A DNA stretch of 17,726 nucleotides from Irineochytrium annulatum (Eukaryota > Chytridiomycota > Chytridiomycetes > Chytridiales > Chytridiaceae): NCBI GenBank assembly GCA_027600665.1, contig JADGJL010000457.1, positions 1-17,726 on the forward strand. The letters are read 5' to 3'. Position 1 is the first letter of the stretch, and the number at the start of each line of letters is the position of its first letter. The position numbers and the translations under genes are program-made. Shown here piece after piece: positions 9,429 to 17,726 of the stretch. Under the pieces are notes generated by a model that saw nothing but the letters and a program-made list of their open reading frames with translations, was not told where the DNA came from and did not search any database.

Positions 9429-9738
9429 GTTGTTGATACTTAATGCAACGGCATGATATCCTTCATTTAATTCTGGGGAGTGTTCTGCTTGCCGCCAAAT
9501 GAACTTTTTCAGTTACGCATATGCGGATGTGTAAACAGATCGTGTGGGCCAGAGCTGGATGGCACACTACGATGCAGGTGTGTATGTTTTCTGGGGGTGT
9601 GGATGTATTTTCCCATAAGCGTCCCGTCAATAAAATTACTTCAATTTGATCAACAAAACTTGAGTAGCATCTTTGTATGGGCTGTCACGATCCCTTTGAA
9701 CAGATTTGAGATTTAGCCGAGGGCTCCGAGATTCCATC
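9429..9738. other. Gap between ARPC5 and LONP2 with a likely poly(A) signal
   Basis: About 310 bp between two plus-strand genes. AATAAA at 9629-9634 lies 201 bp after the ARPC5 stop and about 105 bp before the LONP2 ATG, so it probably ends ARPC5 and the rest is LONP2 promoter and leader. The small open frame at 9480-9716 has no family resemblance. Confidence 0.45.
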
Positions 9739-12627
9739 ATGGTCGCTGTCACCATTCCCACGTTGCTTCCCGTTGTCCCGACGAGGAACCTGCGCGTCCT
9801 CTACCCCGGAATCGTGATGAGACTGCATGTTCGTTGCATGATCCAGTATCAATTTTAACCCGTGATGATTAGATCGGGAGGAAGGACACCACCGCTCTCA
9901 TGGATCAAATCTGGGCCACGTACACGAAGACTTCCACGATATACGTGGCCTGCGTGCCGTTGAAGCCAAGTGCGTCATCGGCGCCCACGACTGTCGATAC
10001 GAACTACAAGCGAAGGGAGGCGGCCGCTGCAGAGGACCCGCGCCTCCCAATCGTCGCGGACGATTTATTCCCATGCGGTGTCGCGGCCAAGATCGTTAAC
10101 ATTGTTAAGAACAGGCCAACTGAGGACAGGGAGCCGACCTCGAGTTATGTCGTTACGCTGGAAGGTGTGACGATGTTAATGAGGTTGAGCTGACATTTGT
10201 GTAGGAGTGTGTCGGCTGAAAATTAGGTCGATTCCCGCGTCGAACCCCTACTTTGAGGCGAACGTTGTTTTTCCTGCGGAGACGGAGATTGATAAGGAAG
10301 ACAAAGAGCTTGCTGCTCTTATTTTGAACTTGCGGGCAACTGGCAAAGGTGACGGCGCTCTTTCGTAGAGACATGCTGACAGCGCCAAGAGCTGGCAGGA
10401 GTTTTGGCGCAGCTCCAGCTGCCTCCATCTGTGCTTAAGCAACTTAATCAAATTATGGACTCAACCCCGCCTGGACGACTCGCGGATTTGTTTGCGAGCA
10501 TGATTGATCTTAGTATCGAGGAGAAACTTCAAATTTTAGAAGCTTTCGATGTGCGCGAACGGATAGCCCGCGTTCTAGAGCTGCTGATACGTCAAGTTCA
10601 AGTTCTGAAGATCTCTCAAAAGCTACAGTCAACGGTCGAAAACAAACTTGGCCAGAGGCAACGTGAATATATATTGCGCCAGCAGGTGGTCCCTGACCTT
10701 TGGTGGTTTCATGTGCTGACTCTTTGTAGTTAAATGCGATTAAAGCCGAGTTGGGGGAGACCGACGATGCCGAAGAAGACGAGGTTTCCGACCTTGGAAA
10801 GAGGATAACCGACTCGAAGCTGCCTGATGAAGTGTCGAAGATTGCTCAACGGGAGCTCCGGCGTCTGAAGAAGATGCAACCGAATATTGCGGAGTACCAA
10901 GTTATTCGAACATATCTGGAACTCTTGTCGGAGTTGCCGTGGGCGCAACAAACAGAAGACATCCTCGATATCTCTCGTGCGCGTGCTCAGCTGGACGAGG
11001 ATCACTACGGTCTCGAAAAAGTGAAGACTCGCATTCTTGAGTTTCTTGCCGTACGGAAGTTGAAATCCGACCTAAAAGGGCCGATTCTTTGCTTTGCTGG
11101 GCCACCAGGCGTTGGGAAGACTAGCCTGGGGAAGTCTATTGCAGCGGCTTTGGGTAGGAAGTTTTATCGCATTTCCTTGGGAGGTGTCCGGGACGAGGCG
11201 GAAATCAGAGGGCACCGCAGGACTTACGTCGGTGCGATGCCGGGTATCTTTGTCCAGGCTATGCGGCGTTGTGGCGTGAACAACCCCGTTCTGCTGCTAG
11301 ACGAGATTGACAAGATGGGACGGGACTTCAGAGGGGATCCTGCGTCGGCCTTGCTAGAGGTGTTGGACCCAGAGCAAAACTCGACTTTCGTGGATCATTA
11401 TCTCAATGTCAACTTCGACCTATCCAACGTTCTGTTTATTGCAACGGCGAATGACCTTGAGACGATCCCGGCCCCACTTCTCGATCGCATGGTACGAAAG
11501 AACTTGTGCGAGATGTTCTCTTATTGTACTTGCCATCTAGGAAGTCATTCGTATTCCTGGATACTCCTTTGAAGAGAAGCTTCACATCGCAAAGAGATAT
11601 CTGTTACCTAAGCAAATCTCCGCGCACGGGCTCGAACCTTCGCATCTTAAAGTTCCCGACGACGTACTTATGAAAGTCGCCACTGGATATACTCGTGAGG
11701 CTGGAGTCCGTAGTCTAGAGCGAGAATTGGCCTCCATCTGCCGAGCTGTCGCGGTCGAATACGCAGATTCGAAAGAAGCTGCGCAGTCGGATTCTGCTTT
11801 CGATCCGGAAGTTACCTTCGAGCGTTTGGAGAAGATTCTTGGCAACGAGCGGTTCGATGATGAGGTCTCGGAGAGGTCGTCAATTCCGGGAGTCGTGACG
11901 GGCTTAGCGTGGACGTCATCCGGGGCTGGAGGACTTCTTTTCATCGAGGCTACGCAAATGCCCGGAAAAGGGAATCTTGTGCTTACAGGTACTTAATCCT
12001 AGGAAGTCGGGAAGCTTAGTTTTACAGGCAAGCTTGGTGACGTCATGAAAGAGTCTGCCCAGATCGGTCTGACGTGGGTTCGTGCGAACGCTTTCAATAT
12101 TGGTATTGCGACAACAGTCGGTTCTAGTTTGATGGAGAACATTGATGTTCACATTCATTTCCCCGCTGGAGCTATTCCAAAGGATGGGCCAAGGTACAGA
12201 GTCTTTCTTAGGTAGCTTTAACATTACCATATAGCGCTGGTATAGCTATAGTTTCTGCCCTCGTCTCGCTGTTTTATAAAAAGCCCATACGGAGCCACTT
12301 GGCGATGACTGGCGAAATCACTTTACGTGGCCAAGTTTTACCTGTCGGTGGCATCAAGGAGAAAGTTCTGGCTGCCCATCGCGGCGGCATTAAACGAATT
12401 ATTATGCCTAACCGTAACCGGAAGGATCTGAACGGTGATTGCTGCATTGCTGACGTAACTAAACAGTCACAGAAATACCTGCGAACGTTAAATCAGACAT
12501 TGAGTTCTTTTTTGTCCGGACCGCGCTAGAGGTGCTGAAAATTGCCTTCGAAGACGATAGCGGGTTGAATGCGCCGTCGAAGGCGAGCGCAGCGGACTCA
12601 TCCGTCTTCGCATTGCCGAAGCTCTAA
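9739..12627 (+). CDS. LONP2: Peroxisomal Lon protease homologue, 9 exons, 847 aa
   Basis: ATP-dependent AAA+ serine protease for matrix protein quality control. Exons: 9739-9828, 9873-10164, 10205-10348, 10399-10685, 10730-11491, 11541-11988, 12028-12193, 12235-12434, 12473-12627 (2544 nt). Length is close to human LONP2 (852). The N-terminal substrate domain starts directly, with no mitochondrial presequence. The Walker A motif GPPGVGKT is at 395-402 and Walker B LLLDEIDK around 460-466, followed by [12 protein letters not shown] and a sensor/arginine region ending LLDRM. The protease dyad is Ser730 (GPSAG) and Lys773 (GGIKEK), 43 residues apart as in E. coli Lon. The chain ends ALPKL, a plausible non-canonical PTS1, which favours peroxisomes over mitochondria. 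The Ser730 codon is split by the intron 12194-12234. Introns are 38-50 bp. The least certain join is the acceptor at 10398. Confidence 0.95.
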
Positions 12628-12717
12628 GCAATAACTACTATTATACTCCAAGCGTCCACAGTTTCATAATGCACCGTATCGGATCATCATATGTATTTGC
12701 TAATTACACGCACGCAC

Positions 12718-12723
12718 AATAAA
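12718..12723 (+). terminator. Poly(A) signal of LONP2
   Basis: A canonical AATAAA lies 91 bp after the LONP2 stop, in the 107-bp gap before the convergent CNBD gene ends at 12735. Cleavage would therefore fall in or near the last exon of the opposite gene. Confidence 0.6.
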
Positions 12724-12734
12724 TTGCAATATCC

Positions 12735-14373
12735 TTAATGGATTTGTATGTTGTTCATTTGGGAGAAGTCGGTGGGACTCTTCCCAAGGGATTTCATAAC
12801 GCGGCGTTTGTATGCTGCCCACATGCGGAGGTCTTCGCATCGCCTGTACGCCTCCTCTAGCTTCTCAGGCTTCGACGCAATCTCCCACAACGAGCTTGGG
12901 GCGAGCTCTCTGTTAATCTTTGCACGAGCGTCGTTGCTCGCCAGGATGAGGACTTGAACATTGCTAACGCTGCGGATGGTGTAAGGACTCCGGATGTCAC
13001 CCTGTTGAGACTGATACTTGTCAGCCAATGCCTCTCTGCACCATATCCGGCACGCACCTTCTTTACTGACGCTTCGCCGAAATAGTCGCCAACAGATATT
13101 GTGCCAAGGGTAACAATTCGTATCCTGGTGGTGTCAAAGTCAAGCCAGGCCTCAACTTCGCAGACACCCTCGCGGATGAACCAGACTTCATTAACTTCAT
13201 CACCTTGGGCCAGAAGCTCCGTCCCCGGCGGGAAAGTTCGCTGGGTCATTGAGTTCGCGATGGACTTCAACATCATGTCCGGAAGCAGCGCAAAGATAGG
13301 AATCTTCTTGAGAACAAGGACCTTTTCGCGCGCTTGTTTGTCGTGATTGAATCTTTGGGGGCAATTAGACGACGATATTGTGAGTTTAGCAAACCTTATA
13401 ATTCGAAGATAATCTCCCTTTTCCACCCTCAGCATTTTGCATGGCGTTAGCGTCAAAATCGTGGCAGCTCGCGGTTGATCTGACACAAGCGCAAGTTCAC
13501 CAAACCCATCTCCCTCGTCAAGCTGCCGGACCGGTTCACTGTCGGCCATTGAATAGGACCCCGTGTAGGATACCAGCACTTGCACGCGTCCCGAAAGCAC
13601 TACGTACCATGACGTCCCCTCATCGCCTTGCCGGAAGATTATCCGGCCCTTTTCGAACTCGTTAAAGTGAACGACACCGCACAGCTGCTCCAGGACGAAG
13701 TCCGACAGGTTCGCGAAGGCGACGAGATGTCGAATCATCTGGGCCATCCTTTGAACGTCGATTGATGTCCGCTCGTATTGGCCCTTCTGCAGCAGCTGCT
13801 CCAGCTCCTCGCGTCCGCCCAATTGAGAGATGGTCTTGGCTCGCTCCCGCTGCCTTATTTTGGCGGAACACGTGGAGAAGATCTTTTTTTGCATAGCCGT
13901 TTGAGCTCGGCTATCGTTCGTCATCACATGGCCGGACCGTGACAACTTCGCAAGTGGGAGCCGATCGGCGCCGGCCTCTCGCGGTTTGACAGCGTGCTTG
14001 GGTCCAGGATTACCGGCAGCTGGCTGAACAGGCGGGAGCTTGACGTGTCTGTCCCGTCGAATCTTCGCTTTCGGGGCCGTCGTAAAGCATCTGCTCATGT
14101 GGAAGATATAGACACGATGGCGTTCCGCCCAGTCGCTGACTTTATCCTGCACTACGTCGTCAGCGATATGGCCAACGTAGTCACGCACCTGACCTCATCC
14201 GCCTCGTAAAAGCGATCGTCGAATACTTGGTTGGAAAGTGCGACGAGCAGCTGGGGTTGAAGGTAATGGTCCTTGACGATGTCGGAATCCAAAGCCTCGT
14301 CGCATATGCGGGCCACGCGCGTCTTCGCGTCGCCACGTTCCAGGACGCGCTCCAAAGAGCTGAGCGGCATCAT
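12735..14373 (-). CDS. Tandem cyclic-nucleotide-binding protein with RGS-like N-terminal part, 4 exons
   Basis: Exons: 14373-14194, 14146-13395, 13352-13058, 13001-12735, giving 497 residues. Two cyclic-nucleotide-binding domains are seen. The first (about 198-305) has an intact phosphate-binding cassette, GFGELALVSDQPRAAT, with Glu277 and Arg286. The second (about 330-435) reads FGEASVKKGDIRSPYT with Glu404 and Arg413 at the same nine-residue spacing. No kinase, GEF or channel region is present, so it is a sensor or regulatory protein. Residues 1-80 resemble the second half of an RGS domain (ARICDEAL, FYEADE, FHMSRCF); this is a weaker call. Intron 13353-13394 is 42 nt and stop-free; intron 13002-13057 was chosen because it restores the cassette and has a CTGAC branch site. 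The ATG at 14373 has an in-frame TGA just upstream, but earlier exons are possible. CNBD2-like proteins are the nearest type I can name. Confidence 0.75.
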
Positions 14374-15179
14374 CCACCTTCACGCTGGGAACCGGAGTTC
14401 TGCCGTTAGCACAAGGCATCGGAAGCCAGTGTTGAAGAGTCTGATTGGGGATATCCCAACAACTGGGCGGTTGGCAGCACGCAGCACAGGATCGCAGCTT
14501 ACGGTTCCAAACCTGGAGTAAACACTGGAACTTAAGTCGCAACCCCAAATATGCAACTACAAAGGAACACAGTTGGACAAGGCCGCTATCATCATGTAAG
14601 AGTGTTCGATAAATTCACATGGACAACAACTCAAAGGAGATATTTTGCAAAATAGTCGCCTCGTTGTGGATGTTGAGGATAAGGGGTGTATGATGATGCC
14701 AAAGAGTAGCGAGCCAAGCGGATCTCTTTGCTGAACCCATATGTCCCCTCTCGAGACCTCGCTGACGATGGCCTCCCAGTAGGCCTGCTGAGTGCGGTCG
14801 TTAAGAAATCGTCGTTGCTGATATTCCCACGTACTGCATGGCAAATTGATTTAGGAACTCAACAAACAAGGGAATCCTCTTGAGCCTCCAATCCGTGCTT
14901 ACAAATGATCCCCGCGTAGCCGGTATGAACGTTGACGATAATGCGACACACGATTGTCCTTCCGTCATCGTGGGGACAGGTTGACTACTTCTATTTCTAC
15001 ACGCGAACAGACGAAGATTATTATTCGGGCGACAAGTGATTCTGGCCGGGCTAGTTCCATCCCGTTCCCTGCCATATCGCCGACCGTTGTCGCCCGGCAC
15101 CTGTCATTTGCGGCAATCACAGTTTTGGGCGCGATCAAGCCGAATTTGACATCCGAAAACAACTGGCCACCGACCTACC
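14374..15179. other. Unresolved region between CNBD gene and Zn2Cys6 gene
   Basis: About 800 bp between divergent starts. It should contain the promoter of the Zn2Cys6 gene and either the leader or further 5' exons of the CNBD gene. The candidate exons are listed separately. Several short frames on both strands look partly coding and I could not find one model that satisfies all phases. Confidence 0.35.
14557..14968 (-). CDS. Candidate upstream exons: first half of an RGS-like domain
   Basis: A minus-strand frame from the ATG at 14968 reads into FVEFLNQFAMQY and ends at 14831. A 46-bp intron (14785-14830, donor GTGGGA, branch CTTAACG, acceptor CAGCAG) joins it in phase to AYWEAIVSEVSRGDIW from 14784. 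The pattern F-x2-FL...YWEAI resembles helices 3-4 of RGS domains, and the CNBD gene just downstream on the same strand begins with what looks like helices 6-9. The two may therefore be one gene. The join to the exon at 14373 is not solved: no donor and acceptor pair of matching phase and normal length was obvious. The frame of the second exon runs on to a stop at 14557, and the exon end lies somewhere before that. It could also be a separate small gene or chance. Confidence 0.3.
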
Positions 15180-16285
15180 ATGAGCTCGCACGACAGCAGA
15201 GATGGCATGTACACGGACTCGGACTCGGGCTCGGACTGCGGCACATCGTCCAATGCGACTTCGCAAAGCTACTCGGTCTCCAACTTGGACGGGAAGTCCA
15301 CGAGAAAGGGGAAAAACGTCGGCACCGGTGAGTGCGCCCGATAGAATTGGTCCTCCGCGCTGTTGCTGACCTCGCTTTTGAAGCAGCCTGCACAGAATGC
15401 AAGAAGTCCCATCTAGCATGCGATCAGAGCAGACCGTGCAAGAGGTAACGGTTCCTTCGACCTTCAGCCGCTGTGGGCTTTCGCTGACAGATAGAACACA
15501 GATGCCAAAACCTGAAGAAGCTCTGCGTCAACGTCATTCACATGAAGCGAGGCCGACCTCGCAGCCACGGCCATTCCAAACACTCCCTTGAAGACCTCAT
15601 CGACATTAAGAATACCGGCATATCCGAGAGCGACCAAGAGATGCTGATCGCCGCAGTCGCCCTCGGCCGCCTGAGATCAAGCGGGCCGACCAAGAATGCA
15701 AACGAAAAGGCGAACCACGGCTCAACGAGTGATACCTCCGACGAGGACGAGTACGAAGGAAACGCGCCACCATCCTTTGGCACGCCCGACTTCAGCCCCG
15801 CAGCAGAACCCACCAGCATGCAAAGCCAACCCGACTCTCCGACATCCGCCTTCAGCGACGCCGCGAACTCGACCGGCCCCGCCGTGACATGCTACCTCGA
15901 CAGCGCGGGTAACTTCTGCCGCCTCCCGCGCGACGAGGTCATCCAGGTCTGGGGCTGCGACCCCATATCCCTCCTCGGCCAGTCCTTCTTTAACCGCGTC
16001 CGGCCAGGAGGGGATTTGAATCGAATGACGGCCATGCACCAGTCCCTCATCACGGACGCCCAGAGCATCATCGTCAACAACCGGATGAAGGACAGCTCAA
16101 CGCACGAGAAGGAGCGCGTTCACATCCTCGTCTATAAGAACCAAGTCGAGGTGTTCGAGCCGTACGACGTCTCTATGCGGCTAACAGTTATCTGCGAGAT
16201 TGACACCATGACACAGCACGCAGTCCAGAGGATATATTTCAAATGCACATGTGTCCCATCCTCCCAATTTCAGTTTAAATACTAG
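15180..16285 (+). CDS. Zn2Cys6 (Gal4-type) transcription factor with PAS-like region, 3 exons
   Basis: Nuclear DNA-binding regulator; target genes unknown. Exons: 15180-15327, 15387-15444, 15502-16285, giving 329 residues. The binuclear zinc cluster is complete: Cys51, 54, 61, 67, 70, 77 (spacing 2-6-5-2-6), split over exons 2 and 3. Directly after it comes MKRGRPRSHGHS (83-94), an AT-hook-like patch with the RGRP core. Residues about 130-195 are acidic and Ser/Pro-rich, a possible activation region. Residues about 198-305 (YLDSAGNFCRL, DPISLLGQSFFNRV, RVHILVYKNQVEVF) look like a divergent PAS fold, as in some fungal zinc-cluster regulators. No fungal-specific transcription factor middle homology domain is seen, and the protein is short for the class. 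The start ATG precedes an Asp/Ser/Gly-rich leader. Confidence 0.85.
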
Positions 16286-16382
16286 CACATTAGACATAAA
16301 CGCACTACACTGCACTACACTAAATATAATACACACTCATTGCATCAGTTAAAAAACTGCGATTATCTACATATACGATTGT
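16286..16382. other. 97-bp convergent gap with a 10-bp tandem repeat
   Basis: This gap holds the 3' ends of the plus-strand Zn2Cys6 gene and the minus-strand Spt7-like gene. The 10-mer GCACTACACT occurs twice in tandem at 16302-16311 and 16312-16321. The gap is A/T-rich, but I see no canonical AATAAA on either strand. Confidence 0.5.
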
Positions 16383-17726
16383 CTATGAGGCTTGCCCGTT
16401 CCCAGTTGGTGGAGCTTGTGGCGCGGCCGCGGCCGCTCTCTTTGGCTTCTTTTTTTTCTCCTCCTTTAACTTCAGCTTCTCCGCCTTCTCCGCTTCCCGT
16501 TTGCGCTTCGCGTTCTCCTTAGCCGCCTTTTCGGCGGCCTTCTGCGGATCTAATTGCTTCGCCTTCATGTCTTGCTGCGTCTTCTTTCGTCCCACAAGCG
16601 CCGTCTTAAGCAACTGCTTCTGAGCCGGGGTCTTCGTTTTCGGATTATCCGCATCCTCCGTTAGCAACGTGCCTTCCTCGGCCCGTTTATTGTAAAATGC
16701 CCTCAGAAGGCCAATGACCGACTCCGGTTGGACTGGCTTCCATGGCACGGTCGTCTTGTATTTCGGCTGCGAGCTATCGTGGGCGGCGGGAGCAGATCTA
16801 TGCGACATTAGTAAACAACAATGCGATCCTGCCCTCTTGTCTTACATTGAATGTGATAAAAGTATCCTTCGCTTTAAACGCACTTTTCTTTCCGACTTCT
16901 TATTCCATAGTTCAGCAGGAACCTACTCGCGCAATTTGTGAGTTACGGCAGCTGTTTTCGCAAGGATAACACATACGCTAGAGATCTCTATCCCCAACTC
17001 CTTTAAGTGCAAGACATCAATACCCATGTCCTCGAAAAAGTTCCCACTAAATTCAATTCAGGCACGTTGTAAAACAAAAGACGAAGTACCTGATGATTTG
17101 CTCTTCCGCGTCGTCGAGATCCATATCGTCCGTATTGTTCGCCTGCCCTGTGACCTGAAGCAGTTCCGAGTAGGCAGACTCCAGCCGACGTTGAAGGTCT
17201 CGCAGTTTTAGACCATATCGCTCGACGTCAAACCGTATGTAAGTGAACAGCTTATCAGGGGACTCGACACCGTTAGCTTGCAGCGCCAACTCCAGGATAT
17301 CCTTTTAAAGTCATTACTGCCGTATCCCATGCGTTGCTTTTAACAAAACGCACATTATCTGATAGATTTTTGTTGTGCTTATCGAGATAGTGACGCATCG
17401 TTCTTCCGAGATTCAGCAGATATTGGCCTCCAATATCGGTTAATAAACGCGAAGCCGACTGGAATGCCGCTGGAAGGAGATATGGTCAGTAAAATCTACA
17501 CGCACAACGAACGAAAAAAGTCGAACGCACAATCAAACCCAGCATGTGCCAAAAGCTGCGTCGTCACCTGCAGCAATATCGACTCGGCTTCGGGCCCAGA
17601 CAGTTGCAGCGGAGGCAAGTCCTCCTTATTGCATCGCCGCTGATATTTGGCTATAGTGGGCATCCGGGGTACTTCTTCAGCTATGTTCGACTTTGTAAAC
17701 GTCAACACGTTTGCCCGACCCAAAAA
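16383..17726 (-). CDS. SPT7: Spt7-like SAGA complex subunit, 5'-incomplete, 6 exons seen
   Basis: Spt7 scaffolds the SAGA coactivator complex and pairs with Taf10 through its histone fold. Visible exons: 17726-17531, 17469-17354, 17301-17090, 17046-16977, 16922-16846, 16797-16383, giving 361 residues; the gene continues beyond the right edge. A bromodomain-associated (BTP) histone fold is clear: LLQVTTQLLAHAGFD, SASRLLTDIGGQYLLNLGRT. It is followed by the Spt7-type block FTYIRFDVERYGLKLRDL and LQRRLESAYSELL, then FFEDMGIDVLHLKELGIE and VPAELWNKK. The last exon holds IGLLRAFYNKR and LLTED, then a Lys/Glu/Ala-rich coiled tail. That exon could be mistaken for a separate gene starting at 16808, but intron 16798-16845 (donor GTAAGA, branch TACTAAT, acceptor CATAG) links it in phase. 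The N-terminal bromodomain, if any, lies outside the window. Confidence 0.85.

Noticed and set aside
9739..12627. Mitochondrial Lon (LONP1)
   Set aside because: No presequence, length of 847 rather than over 950, closer blocks to LONP2, and a PTS1-like end.
13023..13066. Very short introns of 26 or 35 nt to restore frame in the second CNBD
   Set aside because: They lack a branch site and lengthen the phosphate-binding loop; the 56-nt intron with CTGAC branch and CAACAG acceptor restores the cassette.
14954..15331. 125-codon plus-strand frame overlapping the Zn2Cys6 start
   Set aside because: Out of frame with the zinc-cluster exon 1; its histidine/glycine/leucine-rich end is an alternate-frame reading of the Asp/Ser-rich leader.
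16383..16808. Separate 141-aa lysine-rich gene
   Set aside because: A well-formed intron joins it in phase to the Spt7-like exons, and its IGLLRAFYNKR block fits the C-terminal region of Spt7-type proteins.

Overview
The window reads as compact nuclear DNA of a fungus, most likely an early-diverging, zoosporic (chytrid-like) one. The evidence is a Gal4-type Zn2Cys6 transcription factor (a fungal hallmark), many very short spliceosomal introns (38-92 bp, several with TACTAAC-like branch sites), intergenic gaps of about 0.1-0.65 kb, and animal-like gene content (ZFAND2, LONP2, ARPC5, a tandem cyclic-nucleotide-binding protein). The lineage is an inference; no rRNA or other marker is present. 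All exon joins were worked out by hand from splice signals, reading phase and family conservation.

Layout, left to right: (1) 1-161, minus: 5' end of an unknown gene that leaves the window. (2) 816-1771, plus: D-aminoacyl-tRNA deacylase DTD1 in eight exons. (3) 2285-7503, minus: a 1659-residue protein in six exons that joins a Sec7/BIG-type DCB domain to a Cid1/TUTase-type nucleotidyltransferase and ends in a long disordered tail. (4) 7965-8641, minus: ZFAND2-type AN1 zinc-finger protein with a UIM and a C-terminal CaaX box. (5) 8841-9428, plus: Arp2/3 subunit ARPC5 with a GC-AG intron. (6) 9739-12627, plus: peroxisomal-type Lon protease in nine exons, ending in PKL. (7) 12735-14373, minus: tandem CNBD protein preceded by an RGS-like half-domain, with further candidate 5' exons at 14557-14968. 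(8) 15180-16285, plus: Zn2Cys6 transcription factor with an AT-hook-like patch and a PAS-like region. (9) 16383-17726, minus: Spt7-like SAGA subunit, 5'-incomplete.

The genes are not an operon or a pathway cluster. They cover tRNA proofreading, RNA tailing, proteostasis, actin nucleation, peroxisomal quality control, cyclic nucleotide signalling and transcription. Orientation gives three compact spacings: divergent ZFAND2/ARPC5 (199 bp), convergent LONP2/CNBD (107 bp) and convergent Zn2Cys6/Spt7-like (97 bp).

The most notable item is the DCB-nucleotidyltransferase fusion. One uninterrupted 1089-nt exon carries both the second half of an Arf-GEF DCB domain and the catalytic GS...SDVD motif of a terminal nucleotidyltransferase. 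I know of no described protein with this architecture. Second is the possible RGS plus two-CNBD protein.
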